Source: Phaeodactylibacter sp.
Lineage (GTDB): Bacteria > Bacteroidota > Bacteroidia > Chitinophagales > Saprospiraceae
Direction: 5' to 3'
Length of the DNA: 41,251 bases
Assembly: GCF_022763345.1 (NCBI RefSeq)
Contig: NZ_JALEGS010000028.1
Location: 1-41,251, forward strand
Shown here: piece after piece, positions 16,331 to 25,295 of the stretch
Layout: each line of letters starts with the position of its first letter
How positions within the stretch are numbered: position 1 is the stretch's first letter
Program-made: the position numbers and the translations under genes
Notes under the pieces: generated by a model
Databases searched by the model: none
The model's input: the letters and a program-made list of their open reading frames with translations, nothing else
Told to the model about the DNA's origin: nothing

Positions 16331-16777
16331 TGCTGCTGCCGGCTGCTCTGTCGCGGTTGCCGGGTACGCCCGGCAGGTGAGGAAAGTCCGGACAACGTAG
16401 AGCGCCACGCCACCTAACGGGTGGGCTTCGGCTTACGCCGGGGACAGAAAGTGCCACAGAAAGCTATACCGCCTATACCGTAGCTGTTGGCAGGTGGGCA
16501 AGCCCGCCTTCGCCGAGGCTTCGGCGGGCAAGGGTGAAAACGTGCGGTAAGAGCGCACGCTCTGCTTTGGCAACAAAGCGGAGGGGTAAACCTCGTGGGT
16601 TGAAATGTCACGTACATCCCGATCGGGCATACGCCCGGCTGAGTTGCTCGCTCAGCTCACTCCGGTGATTCGGGAGGGGTAGGCAGCTCGACCCTGCCCG
16701 TGAGGACAGGGCTAGATAAATGACAGAGGTTCCGGTACAACCGGGATACAGAATCCGGCTTACAGGCCGGCAGCAAA
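16331..16777 (+). ncRNA. rnpB: RNase P RNA, bacterial class A
   Basis: The catalytic RNA of RNase P, which matures tRNA 5' ends. Diagnostic conserved cores are present: GAGGAAAGTCCGGAC at about 16379, the ACAGAAA segment, AGGGTGAAA with GTGCGGTAAGAGCGCAC, and the 3' core AGATAAATGAC and ACAGAATCCGGCTTA. The ends are set by the P1 helix: TGCTGCCGGC (16334-16343) pairs perfectly with GCCGGCAGCA (16766-16775). About 445 nt, a little longer than the E. coli RNA, partly owing to an elongated GC-rich palindrome at 16502-16529. A terminator follows directly. Confidence 0.96.
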
Positions 16778-16781
16778 AACA

Positions 16782-16820
16782 AAAAGCCCGGTACTCCATG
16801 TGAAGTGCCGGGCTTTCTTT
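16782..16820. terminator. Bidirectional terminator for rnpB and porV
   Basis: AAAGCCCGG and CCGGGCTTT form the base of a hairpin (about 16783-16816), extended by ACT/AGT, with A-rich sequence on the left and TTTCTTT on the right. It sits between the 3' ends of rnpB (plus) and porV (minus). Confidence 0.8.
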
Positions 16821-16839
16821 GTCTTGATCGCTACTTTGC

Positions 16840-18057
16840 TTATTCGAGCTCGCCCATTGCGCCAAAGTCAAACAGCAAAGAGAACCGCAGGGTATTGTCC
16901 AACGGGTTCCGCTGATTGGTGGTCGGTACGAGGTAAGAGAAGTTCAGCCCAAAAATATTGTACTTCAGGCCCAACCCTACAGTCAGGTACTTACGTCCAC
17001 CTTTTTGTAGGTGTTCATTGAAATAACCCGCACGTACAGCAAACTGCTGATCGTACCAGTATTCAACGCCGAAGGAGTACATCAGCTCCGTAAGCTCCTC
17101 CCGGAAGCCTTCCGGCGCATCACTAAAGGAAGAGAAAATACCGCTGATTGAAGACTGTTCCCGGTAATCGTCGATCCCGATTTCACCGGTTTCGTCACAA
17201 CCATCTCCCTGACAAGGGGTAGGGACCATCAGTTTATTGACATCGGTAGTAAACGTTAGTGTATTGTATTCGTCCAGCTCCATAGTGTACGCAGCACCCA
17301 GGCCAAAGTTGGCAGGCAGAAAGTCCCGTACAACAGAGTTGGTGTAAGTAATACGCGACCCGATATTGGTCAATGCCACCCCTATCATAAGCTCTGAATC
17401 ACCGCGGTCGGTGTCTATGTCTGTGCGGTAGGTAAAGGCTACGTCAGCAGCCCCGGCAACCCCCGGCTCAATGGTTTCGCCACCTTCCACCTGCTGACCG
17501 GCAGCGAGGTTTGAGTAGATGAACTTACCCGTAAGGGAGGCAGAGAAGTTGTCTGTGAGTTTACGGGCATAAGCGGCAGAAACTTCAAATTCGTTTGGTT
17601 GGCCCACAGCGAGCGGCTCACCATTTTGGTCGGTAAACTGAATACTACCCAACGAGAAATAACGCAGGCCAAAGCCGAGCGTCTGCAAGTCATCCAGCTT
17701 GTAAAAGCCGGTCAGGTATGCAAGGTAGACATCATTCAGCCCCAGGTTTTGCAGCCAGGGCGTATAGGTTGCTGACATGGCGAAGGTTTCTTCGGCAAAA
17801 ACCAGCTTGGAGGCATTAAAGTGGATGGCATTGGCATCCGGAGATATGGCAATCCCTGCATCGCCCATCGCACCCGAACGGGCATCCGCGACGATACGCA
17901 GGAATGGGACGGCAGAAACAACGGTATTCGTACAAGGCGTACCGTCAAGGTTGTAGAACCGGCCTTCTTCTTCGTAGCACTGTGCGTCCGCTTGCCCAAC
18001 GAAAATAAACAGGGCCGCTACGGGCAGAAGGAGTTGTTTAAAGAGTAAATTTTTCAT
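16840..18057 (-). CDS. porV: T9SS outer membrane protein PorV (LptO)
   Basis: 405 residues: signal peptide (MKNLLFKQLL..., cleavage after ADA) then a 14-strand FadL-like barrel. PorV hallmarks are SAVPFLRIVADARSGAMGDAGIA near the mature N-terminus, the DANAIHFNASKLVFA segment and the closing strand. PorV binds the C-terminal signal of T9SS cargo leaving the translocon and shuttles it to PorU; it is also needed for A-LPS attachment in Porphyromonas. The start at 18057 is preferred: the longer frame begins with a TTG that overlaps the promoter box at 18089-18096. It follows porU by 174 bp with its own likely promoter, the same pairing as in Flavobacterium johnsoniae. Confidence 0.95.
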   Translation of the reverse strand: MKNLLFKQLLLPVAALFIFVGQADAQCYEEEGRFYNLDGTPCTNTVVSAVPFLRIVADARSGAMGDAGIAISPDANAIHFNASKLVFAEETFAMSATYTPWLQNLGLNDVYLAYLTGFYKLDDLQTLGFGLRYFSLGSIQFTDQNGEPLAVGQPNEFEVSAAYARKLTDNFSASLTGKFIYSNLAAGQQVEGGETIEPGVAGAADVAFTYRTDIDTDRGDSELMIGVALTNIGSRITYTNSVVRDFLPANFGLGAAYTMELDEYNTLTFTTDVNKLMVPTPCQGDGCDETGEIGIDDYREQSSISGIFSSFSDAPEGFREELTELMYSFGVEYWYDQQFAVRAGYFNEHLQKGGRKYLTVGLGLKYNIFGLNFSYLVPTTNQRNPLDNTLRFSLLFDFGAMGELE

Positions 18058-18088
18058 GAGACGCTCACGGTTTTTCCAATTGATGTTG

Positions 18089-18096
18089 CAAATATA
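18089..18096 (-). promoter_or_regulatory. -7 promoter box of porV
   Basis: Minus strand TATATTTG (plus CAAATATA), a perfect TAnnTTTG match, about 31 bp before the porV ATG. No TTG at the expected -33 spacing was found. Confidence 0.6.
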
Positions 18097-18231
18097 CAAG
18101 TTTGTAGACTAGTAGGGGGTGTTTCCTGACAAGACCTTATCATGGGAGGATCGGGTCTCATTGAAATACATACTACAAACGGCGTACCAAAGGTTGCATT
18201 TCAGGAGTTAAAAAAATTAACATATTGCAAA

Positions 18232-21200
18232 TTATTTCAAAATAACGAGCTTCTCGAACTCGCTCTCGCCGGTGCGTGCCTGCAAACCGGTGCCCAGTGC
18301 TCTTACCTTCACTTTGTATAAGTAAACGCCCCGGGCCAGCTGATCGCCAAAGTCGTCCCGGCCATCCCACTCAATGCAGTCGTCCTGCCGCAGGGCACCA
18401 TCAGTGACCATCGTTTGCTGCAGGGTTTTGACCAGGCGGCCGGCAACGGTATAAATTTGGATCAGCACGTCGACTTCCTGATTGGCCAGGTTGTGGTCAA
18501 ACTGAAAGCAGGTGCGGTCGGTAAACGGGTTGGGATAGTTGAGTACATGCTGCAGGGCGACCTCTCCCGATCCGGCGACGACAAATTCTGTATAGCCTGT
18601 CGCGGAATTATTGGCCACATCCCAGGCTTTGACCTCAATGCGGTGACGGCCCTCGGGCAGCTCATTCATCGGGTAGCGCACAGTCCCTTTGGTATAGTCA
18701 TCGAGCTCCGACTCGTAGAAGTCGTTGAGGAGCAGCGCATTTTGTGTATCCTCATTCAGTACGCCCTCCAAGTCGTGGCCGATACTGTTGCCTACTACGT
18801 TGATGCCGTTGTCATCGCTGAGTTTTACGAGAAGGGTCGGTTTGGGGTCTACCACGCTGCCGAACACAAAGTCTTCGGTGTTCATATACACTTCCACCTG
18901 CGGGCCCATGTCATCGGCTATGGCATTCGGGTCGGTCCCTCCGATTTGTATGGCTTCGTAAGCCCCGGCGGCATCGAGCATCCGGCTTTCATCAGCCGCG
19001 TAGTAGCTGATTTTGCCGCTGCCCAGCTCGTAGTTGATATCCTTAGGAACTACAAAGGTGAATTCGAACTGCCCGTTGCTGACCGAAGCCCGGCCCCGGA
19101 AAATGACATTATTCTGTATGCGGTAATTAAATACACTGTTCTCGCCCTGCCCCAGGGTACTTACGATTTGCGCTTTGTCGAACAAGGTGGGGTAGACGAT
19201 GCCGTTGAAGTCATTATCCACATTACCACTATTATCCAGTACGACTCCAGCAATCGTTACTTTTTGCAAGGCCCGCAGGGTATCGCTGCGCAGAGATTCC
19301 TGTGGGTTGATGGGCACTCCATTGATGGAAGTGGTGGCTACGTTGTACCGGGGCAGCGCCAAAGGCATGGCCGGGTCACCGATGAGGGTGAATTTTCGGG
19401 TGTTATCCGTATCGTCCGTTTGGTTTTTCCCAAGCAGATACGCTTCTCCCACCGTGTAGGGTAGCCCTTCCTCCGACTTTGATAGAATGTATTCCATAGC
19501 ATTGGCCGTCAGGCGCTTATTTCCACCTGTGAAAACCGCACGTACGGTAGTCATCAGCGCCGGTGCTCCTCCCTGTGGGTTAAGCACTACTTCCTCTCCC
19601 GCAGATACGAAGGAGGGGTCATCAAACCCGGTGAAGGTACAGGTAGCGGTAATAATAATAGGCATATTGTTTTTGTTGTCCCAGCCCAGGATGTCTGAAA
19701 TGTTGAGCACCCGTTCCTGCGCCCAGCCTTTAGGGCCGCCATGGCCCAGGTAGGTTACGGCAAACGCACCTTGGAAGACAGACCGGTTGAGCTGTTCGGT
19801 AGCCAGTGGGGAGCGCTCTCCACCGGGCGTTGACTCTTCAGGGAAAGCGTCCAGGTAAATCTTTTCGAGGTTCATGAACGGGGCCTGAGCCTGAACCGTC
19901 TGCGCAACATCATCTGCGTCCCGTTGATGTGTATTGTTGTCTCCATCATCGGCTACAAAAACCAATTGGTTGCGCCAGTCTCCGAGGGTGCTTGCATTTT
20001 CATCGTAGTAGACAATTTTGTCAATGATGCCTTCCAGTTCCTGATTGGACTTTACCGGCAGCCGGCCGACCGAAATATTCAGGTCGCCCCGCAACGGGTC
20101 ATTGGAGCTGCTGCCGTAAAGCACCGCGTACAGGTCATCCGTAGGGTAAGCAAATACCGGGTGGAGGCTGTCATCCTGATAGGAGGGCACAAAATTGCCG
20201 CCCAGCTCATAAATATCCCGGTTGTCGAAGGAGGCATCCCCCACCAGTAGCAAGTATTTGAATTGATCGGACCGGTCGTAAAGCATCCGGCAGAAGTCGC
20301 GGATCGCTGTAGGTTCCGCCCGGCCTCCGCCAAATTCATTGAAAATCTGCTCTGGGGTGACCAGCTCGATGGAGATGTTATTAAAATTGGCCCGATGTTC
20401 AGCCAGGCGCAATGCTCCTGCCTCAAAGTCGGGGTGATAGATCATGATCATATCGGCGTCAGTGATGCCGTGTACATTCTGATTGGGTACCTCCCCAATA
20501 GCTTCAGGGACGAACAGGTTGTCAGTGGGGTCAAAAGCCACGAATTCGAGGAGGCTGCCGGTTTCCACGCCAAACCGCAGGATGTTGCCCGAGAGGCTGT
20601 ACTGTTGCGCCCGGGGCTGCAAAGGTGCTGTTACATCCCACACTTGCAGGTTTTCACTGGCATTCTGCAGCTCAAAGGTGGAGGAAGGGTAATTCAGGGT
20701 TTCGATGTCGCGGAATGCCGTTTGACCGCCGGTAAAGCTGTAGATCAAATTGCACCGCACGTTAAACTGCACCCAATCGACCCACCCCTCACTGTCATCC
20801 CCACTGCCCTGTGGGAAGGGGTAACGAAGGGTGACGTCGCTGCTGTTGCGGTTCACGAAAATAGAATCGGATATTCTGGCGTAGCGGGCATACTGAGACG
20901 TATTGTCAGAAGAGGTATTAATGGCGGGGGTGGAATCTGCCAGGTTGCTCTCCAGGGTCTGCCCTGCCACATCCATCAGGAAGGAAGAGCGAATCCGGGC
21001 ACGCAATGCAAGCCGGGCATCCACATAGACGGGTTCGGTTTGTACGAGGTTGTCAAACTGAAACAGGTCCGGGTAAGTATATTCCCGGGCAACCTTAAAG
21101 TGATCGCCAAACCATGCCTTGCCGGCGCCCTGTGTTTTGGACCACTCATGGAAGATGTTGATTTCTTCCGGCTCAAAGACGCTACGGTTGTTGTAAGTGG

Positions 21201-22113
21201 AAGTGGTGTAGGCCGTATTGCTCAATGAAGGCTGCTCTGCAATGCGCTGCCCGTTGTTGCTGCCTGCCTTTATAAAGTAGTAATTGGCTTTATCGTAGGG
21301 GTTCTGCTGCCAGAAGAACTTCCGTTCGGCCTCATCGTAAGCCCATATGCTGGCCCCTTGCCCGTAGAATACCAGATAATCGCCATTGTCAAAGCTGCCG
21401 TCATTGCCTCCTGATATCCAGATGGGCAATTCTGCGAGGTCATCTGTTCTCGGGGCTTCAGAGTAATAGGGCAACTGTCCGCCCGGTATGCCTAGTAGTT
21501 GAATCCGGGCCGGGTCGATGTTGTCAATGTCCATGCCCAGCTCATCCTTCAGGAAGGAGTAGGTCAGCTTATGCATGCCTGTTTCGGTAACGGCAATTTT
21601 ATAAATATCGCCATCGCTCAGCTTGGAGGTCTCGGTATTGTTGGGCCCGCGGAAAGCGATGTTGCTGCCCGGGTCCGGCCGGAAACTGATGCGTAGTCTA
21701 AAGCTGCTGAGCCGCTCGTAACGGCTACCGCTTTTTATGATGGGCACGAAGCTCAGGCTGCCGTAATATCCTTCCCGGTGGCGGTTGACCCGGGTTTCAA
21801 AGTTCAGCTGTTCGCCCAGGTTTTCCGCAGCCAGCGGTGCTTTTTCCCAATCAAAGGGATTATAGGAGGCATCCAGCACCTCCACCCGGATTTGTCCCTG
21901 CCCTTCCACCTTGAAGCGCTGATAAAAAAGTGGCAGGACATCATCGCCCTGAATGGCTCCATCAAAGGACCAGTAATACGCTACCCGGCCATCGGCCAGA
22001 ACGCGCTGCGGCTCGGATGTCCAGTCCAGTTCTTGAGCCATTTCCATAGGCAGCTGCGCCCGGAGCGGCGCTCCCAGGATCAGAAATAAACACAGGGTGT
22101 TAAAAATTTTCAT
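18232..22113 (-). CDS. porU: T9SS sortase PorU (gingipain-type C25 peptidase)
   Basis: 1293 residues: signal peptide (MKIFNTLCLFLILGAPLRAQ), a long N-terminal beta-rich prodomain, a C25 caspase-like peptidase domain (about 560-930) and a C-terminal Ig/FlgD-like domain (LNYPNPF, IYTVAGRLV, WDGRD). The catalytic pair is His791 in YLGHGGPKG and Cys825 in TATCTF. PorU cleaves the C-terminal signals of T9SS cargo and joins the new end to anionic LPS, acting at the outer membrane with PorV. ATG 22113 is the only start giving a normal signal peptide; an in-frame TTG at 22152 would add a charged tail. Divergent from the PorP/SprF-like gene. Confidence 0.95.
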   Translation of the reverse strand: MKIFNTLCLFLILGAPLRAQLPMEMAQELDWTSEPQRVLADGRVAYYWSFDGAIQGDDVLPLFYQRFKVEGQGQIRVEVLDASYNPFDWEKAPLAAENLGEQLNFETRVNRHREGYYGSLSFVPIIKSGSRYERLSSFRLRISFRPDPGSNIAFRGPNNTETSKLSDGDIYKIAVTETGMHKLTYSFLKDELGMDIDNIDPARIQLLGIPGGQLPYYSEAPRTDDLAELPIWISGGNDGSFDNGDYLVFYGQGASIWAYDEAERKFFWQQNPYDKANYYFIKAGSNNGQRIAEQPSLSNTAYTTSTYNNRSVFEPEEINIFHEWSKTQGAGKAWFGDHFKVAREYTYPDLFQFDNLVQTEPVYVDARLALRARIRSSFLMDVAGQTLESNLADSTPAINTSSDNTSQYARYARISDSIFVNRNSSDVTLRYPFPQGSGDDSEGWVDWVQFNVRCNLIYSFTGGQTAFRDIETLNYPSSTFELQNASENLQVWDVTAPLQPRAQQYSLSGNILRFGVETGSLLEFVAFDPTDNLFVPEAIGEVPNQNVHGITDADMIMIYHPDFEAGALRLAEHRANFNNISIELVTPEQIFNEFGGGRAEPTAIRDFCRMLYDRSDQFKYLLLVGDASFDNRDIYELGGNFVPSYQDDSLHPVFAYPTDDLYAVLYGSSSNDPLRGDLNISVGRLPVKSNQELEGIIDKIVYYDENASTLGDWRNQLVFVADDGDNNTHQRDADDVAQTVQAQAPFMNLEKIYLDAFPEESTPGGERSPLATEQLNRSVFQGAFAVTYLGHGGPKGWAQERVLNISDILGWDNKNNMPIIITATCTFTGFDDPSFVSAGEEVVLNPQGGAPALMTTVRAVFTGGNKRLTANAMEYILSKSEEGLPYTVGEAYLLGKNQTDDTDNTRKFTLIGDPAMPLALPRYNVATTSINGVPINPQESLRSDTLRALQKVTIAGVVLDNSGNVDNDFNGIVYPTLFDKAQIVSTLGQGENSVFNYRIQNNVIFRGRASVSNGQFEFTFVVPKDINYELGSGKISYYAADESRMLDAAGAYEAIQIGGTDPNAIADDMGPQVEVYMNTEDFVFGSVVDPKPTLLVKLSDDNGINVVGNSIGHDLEGVLNEDTQNALLLNDFYESELDDYTKGTVRYPMNELPEGRHRIEVKAWDVANNSATGYTEFVVAGSGEVALQHVLNYPNPFTDRTCFQFDHNLANQEVDVLIQIYTVAGRLVKTLQQTMVTDGALRQDDCIEWDGRDDFGDQLARGVYLYKVKVRALGTGLQARTGESEFEKLVILK

Positions 22114-22357
22114 AGTATACTTCTTTGAAAAGTTGGGCAGTTCTTTTGTCAAGCAATTAGCTAAGCCGTAAAATTAACAGTCTCATGCCGAACCAGTTTC
22201 GAAAAATTTGGTATGTTGCCTGAACCTTCTGTTAAAATAACAAGATTTGTCAAGAAAACGGCGGAGGTCTGGGCGTATTGCTTGTTAAGAAGGGTTAAAA
22301 TGTCGCCTCCACATGATTTCTCCCGCTGTGGGAGCCAATTGACCAATAAACAGCCTA

Positions 22358-23383
22358 ATGGGAAGACTACTCACCATACTTTTTTGTTCAATACTGACGG
22401 CAACGGCGCTTAATGCGCAGGACCCGGTGTTCAGTCAGTTTTTTGCGGCCCCCATGCAGGTTAATCCGGCTTTTGCGGGTACGACTTTTGCGCCCCGTAT
22501 TACTTTGAATTACCGCAATCAGTGGGCGGATTACGAGGGCGGTTATGAAACTTACTCGGTAGCTTATGAGCAGTCTCTGGAGGATTTGAACAGCGGTTTT
22601 GGGATCGTTGTTCTTGGCGATGATGCAGGCAACGGCATCTACAATACCACTCGTTTTCATGGGGTGTACAGCTACCGCATCAAAATTAACCGGACCTCTG
22701 CTGTCCGCATCGGGGTGGAAGCCGGGATGATTCAGTCGAGCCTCGATTGGGATCAGCTCATTTTTCTGGACCAGCTGGACCCCATCACGGGCGCTTCCGG
22801 CGGGGGCGGCGTGCCTACCCCTACAGAGGAACAGCGGCCGGTTAACCTCAATAATACCGCAGTTGATATCGGAGCAGGACTGCTGTTCAATAGCGAAAAT
22901 GCCTATGCCGGCCTGTCCCTGAAACACCTGAACAGCCCGGACGAAAGCCTTCTTGATATTAACGAAAACCTGGGAGCGGGCCTGCCGTTGCGCATTACGC
23001 TGCATGGTGGCTGGCAAATCCCTCTGATTACAGGCAATAATAGCCGCAATAGTGCGTTTGTATCTCCGAACTTCCTTGCCGTAAGGCAGGGAGAGTTTGC
23101 ACAAATCAACGGAGGTGCGTATTTTGGGGTCGGAAGTTTTTTTGGAGGTGCCTGGTACCGGCACACTATTAATAATGCCGATGCAGCGATTGCCCTTTTT
23201 GGCGTCCGTTACGGTGTCTTCCGCTTCGGTTATAGCTTTGACCTCACGCTGAACAGCCTGACGTTGGGCAATACCGGAGGTACCCACGAGCTTTCCCTCA
23301 CAATTAATTTTGAGGACAGCAAGGAAGCTCAGCGGCGGCGCAAAACGTCCCGCTATAACAATTGCTTTAAAATGTTCAACTAG
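22358..23383 (+). CDS. PorP/SprF-family outer membrane protein
   Basis: 341 residues with signal peptide (cleavage after LNA, mature QDPVFSQFFAAP). That opening, with ...QVNPAFAGT, is the hallmark of the PorP/SprF family of outer-membrane barrels associated with T9SS, which in Flavobacterium partner particular large cargo adhesins, and in Porphyromonas anchor PorE/PorKLMN. The rest is alternating beta strands, ending in a strand LTLNSLTLGNTGGTHELSLTINFE followed by a basic Arg/Lys tail (RRRKTSRYNN) that should face the periplasm. It sits between porU and gldJ. Whether it serves the general translocon or a single cargo cannot be told. Confidence 0.9.
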   Translation: MGRLLTILFCSILTATALNAQDPVFSQFFAAPMQVNPAFAGTTFAPRITLNYRNQWADYEGGYETYSVAYEQSLEDLNSGFGIVVLGDDAGNGIYNTTRFHGVYSYRIKINRTSAVRIGVEAGMIQSSLDWDQLIFLDQLDPITGASGGGGVPTPTEEQRPVNLNNTAVDIGAGLLFNSENAYAGLSLKHLNSPDESLLDINENLGAGLPLRITLHGGWQIPLITGNNSRNSAFVSPNFLAVRQGEFAQINGGAYFGVGSFFGGAWYRHTINNADAAIALFGVRYGVFRFGYSFDLTLNSLTLGNTGGTHELSLTINFEDSKEAQRRRKTSRYNNCFKMFN

Positions 23384-23691
23384 CCCCGGCCAGTTGGGCG
23401 CGAAGGAAAACAGTGGCTCGCCACTATTAAAAAATTTTCGACTTACGGCAGCGCCAGATTTGGCGTAGCGGCATGTAAATGGCGTTAATTTGCAGCGTTC
23501 ATTTCCCTATGCCATCATAAATTGCTAATTTCCCGCCCTCAAAGGAAAATGTGGTGGTCGGATAATAGTAATGTACTACGCTCCAAATTCTGAGTGCCCG
23601 CCGCTTCATGCTCAAATGATGGCTTTTGAAAGAGCTGTTTTTGATATTTAATGTATTTGTTGGTCGATTCTCAAAAACAAATTTTCTACTA
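23384..23691. other. Intergenic region with two small hairpins
   Basis: 308 bp between the PorP/SprF-like gene and gldJ. Two short tetraloop hairpins occur: AGTGG-CTCG-CCACT (23412-23425), followed by ATTAAAAAATTTT and possibly a weak terminator, and CGCCA-GATT-TGGCG (23452-23465). Near-consensus -7 boxes (TTAATTTG at about 23485; TGTATTTG at about 23652) may be gldJ promoters. No ORF is credible. Confidence 0.5.
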
Positions 23692-25191
23692 ATGAAAAAT
23701 CTGCTGAAGTTTAGCGCATTTCTTTTTGGTGCAGCGCTCGTGCTCAGCTCCTGCGGCGGCGGGGAACGCTCTGCCACGACAGGCTGGAAGTACAACGACA
23801 CTAAATGGGGAGGCTACGAAAAACTCGATTACGAAGGGCAGGTCGCAGGGCCTAACCTCGTGCTGATCGAAGGGGGTACCTTTACGATGGGTCTTACCGA
23901 GCAAGACGTAACTTACGATTGGAACAACATCCCACGCCGGGTTACGGTCTCCTCTTTTTATATGGACGAAACGGAGGTATCCAACACCGATTACCGGGAA
24001 TACCTCTATTGGATTGACCGCGTCTTTGGGGAGTCTTACCCGGAGGTTTATCGTAATGCCCTGCCGGATACACTGGTTTGGCGTGAAGAACTGGCGTTTA
24101 ACGAGCCTTTCGTGGAAACCTACCTGCGCCACCCTTCTTACGATAATTACCCTGTGGTAGGGGTAAGCTGGGTACAGGCTACCGAGTACTGTAAATGGCG
24201 TACGGACCGGGTGAACGAAATGATCCTGGTTGAAAAAGGTATCCTCAACCTCAATACTGAACAAAAAGATGAGGATAACTTCGTTACGGAGTCCTATCTG
24301 GTTGGTCAGTATCAGGGAGATGTGCGTAAGAACCTGAAAGACTTGCGTACCGGTGGTGAGCGCCCTGTCCGCTTCGAAGATGGTATCGTGATGCCGGATT
24401 ACCGCCTGCCTACAGAGGCCGAGTGGGAATACGCAGCGCTGGCCCTGCAGGGCAACCAAACCTCTGAGAAGGACGAGCGTATTTCTGACCGCCGTTTCTA
24501 TCCATGGGATGGCAATACCGTTCGCTATCAGAAGCGCGATAAGTATCAGGGTGAAATCCTGGCAAACTTCAAGCGTGGCAAAGGTGACTATATGGGTATG
24601 GCCGGCAACCTGAATGACGATGCACATATTACGGCTCCGGTTCGTTCCTTTATGCCAAACGACTTCGGTCTTTACAATATGGCTGGCAACGTCAACGAAT
24701 GGGTATTGGACCTCTATCGTCCACTGACAAGCGCTACGCTGTCTGATACCGAGAACCACGACCTGAATGCCTACCGTGGTGGCGAGTTCCAGCAAATGGA
24801 GCTGGATGAAGATGGCCGCCCGGTAGAGAAAGACAGCCTCGGCCGTTTGCGTTACCGCTACGTAACAGACGAGGAAGCTGCTACCCGTGACAACTATAAA
24901 ACGGGTAAAGTATACAATTACCTGGACGGTGATAAGCAATCACAAGCTTACTACGCTACGGGTGAGCATACACTGGTCAGTGATGAGACACGCGTTTACA
25001 AAGGCGGTTCTTGGGCGGACCGTGCATTCTGGTTGTCTCCGGGTGCGCGCCGCTTCCTGGATCAGAACAAATCCTCGCGTACGATCGGTTTCCGGTGTGC
25101 AATGACCCGTACCGGCTCACCGAGCGGCAATGATGATGTTGGAGGGCACCAATTCAACACCAAGCGCAAGCGCGGCAGCAGAAGATATTAA
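23692..25191 (+). CDS. gldJ: Gliding motility / T9SS lipoprotein GldJ
   Basis: 499 residues. A lipoprotein signal ends in the lipobox LSSC with Cys21, followed by GGG. The bulk is a formylglycine-generating-enzyme-like (SUMF1/FGE) domain: LIEGGTFTMG, VSSFYMDETEVSNTDY, YRLPTEAEWEYAA, NMAGNVNEWVLD, YKGGSWADRAFWLSPGARRF, IGFRCAMT. This is the domain of GldJ and GldK. GldJ is chosen over GldK because of the linkage to porU and porV, as in F. johnsoniae, and the inserted stretches between motifs. GldJ is an outer-membrane lipoprotein in a helical track that supports the T9SS rotary apparatus and stabilises GldK. ATG 23692 is the only start with a lipobox at the right spacing. Confidence 0.92.
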   Translation: MKNLLKFSAFLFGAALVLSSCGGGERSATTGWKYNDTKWGGYEKLDYEGQVAGPNLVLIEGGTFTMGLTEQDVTYDWNNIPRRVTVSSFYMDETEVSNTDYREYLYWIDRVFGESYPEVYRNALPDTLVWREELAFNEPFVETYLRHPSYDNYPVVGVSWVQATEYCKWRTDRVNEMILVEKGILNLNTEQKDEDNFVTESYLVGQYQGDVRKNLKDLRTGGERPVRFEDGIVMPDYRLPTEAEWEYAALALQGNQTSEKDERISDRRFYPWDGNTVRYQKRDKYQGEILANFKRGKGDYMGMAGNLNDDAHITAPVRSFMPNDFGLYNMAGNVNEWVLDLYRPLTSATLSDTENHDLNAYRGGEFQQMELDEDGRPVEKDSLGRLRYRYVTDEEAATRDNYKTGKVYNYLDGDKQSQAYYATGEHTLVSDETRVYKGGSWADRAFWLSPGARRFLDQNKSSRTIGFRCAMTRTGSPSGNDDVGGHQFNTKRKRGSRRY

Positions 25192-25238
25192 ACCACTTGC
25201 TGATGCTTTTATCGACAAAGTATTAGCGAAGTATACTG

Positions 25239-25277
25239 AAAGCCTTCATTCCGGTCCAAGCCGGGGTGGAGGCTTTT
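25239..25277 (+). terminator. Terminator of gldJ
   Basis: AAAGCCT and AGGCTTT bound an inner CCGG/CCGG stem across about 38 bp, with TTTT after. It separates gldJ from murF, 19 bp before the murF start. Confidence 0.8.
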
Positions 25278-25295
25278 TAATACGCTCAAACTACC

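Noticed and set aside
14778..16457. 559-codon open frame on the minus strand opposite the GH3 gene
   Set aside because: Entirely antisense to a well-supported enzyme; composition and lack of any motif fit a shadow frame produced by codon bias.
18415..19464. 349-codon plus-strand frame opposite porU
   Set aside because: Antisense to the peptidase and C-terminal domains of porU, no recognisable domain.
23689..24939. 416-codon minus-strand frame opposite gldJ
   Set aside because: Antisense to GldJ's conserved FGE-like motifs; no motif of its own.
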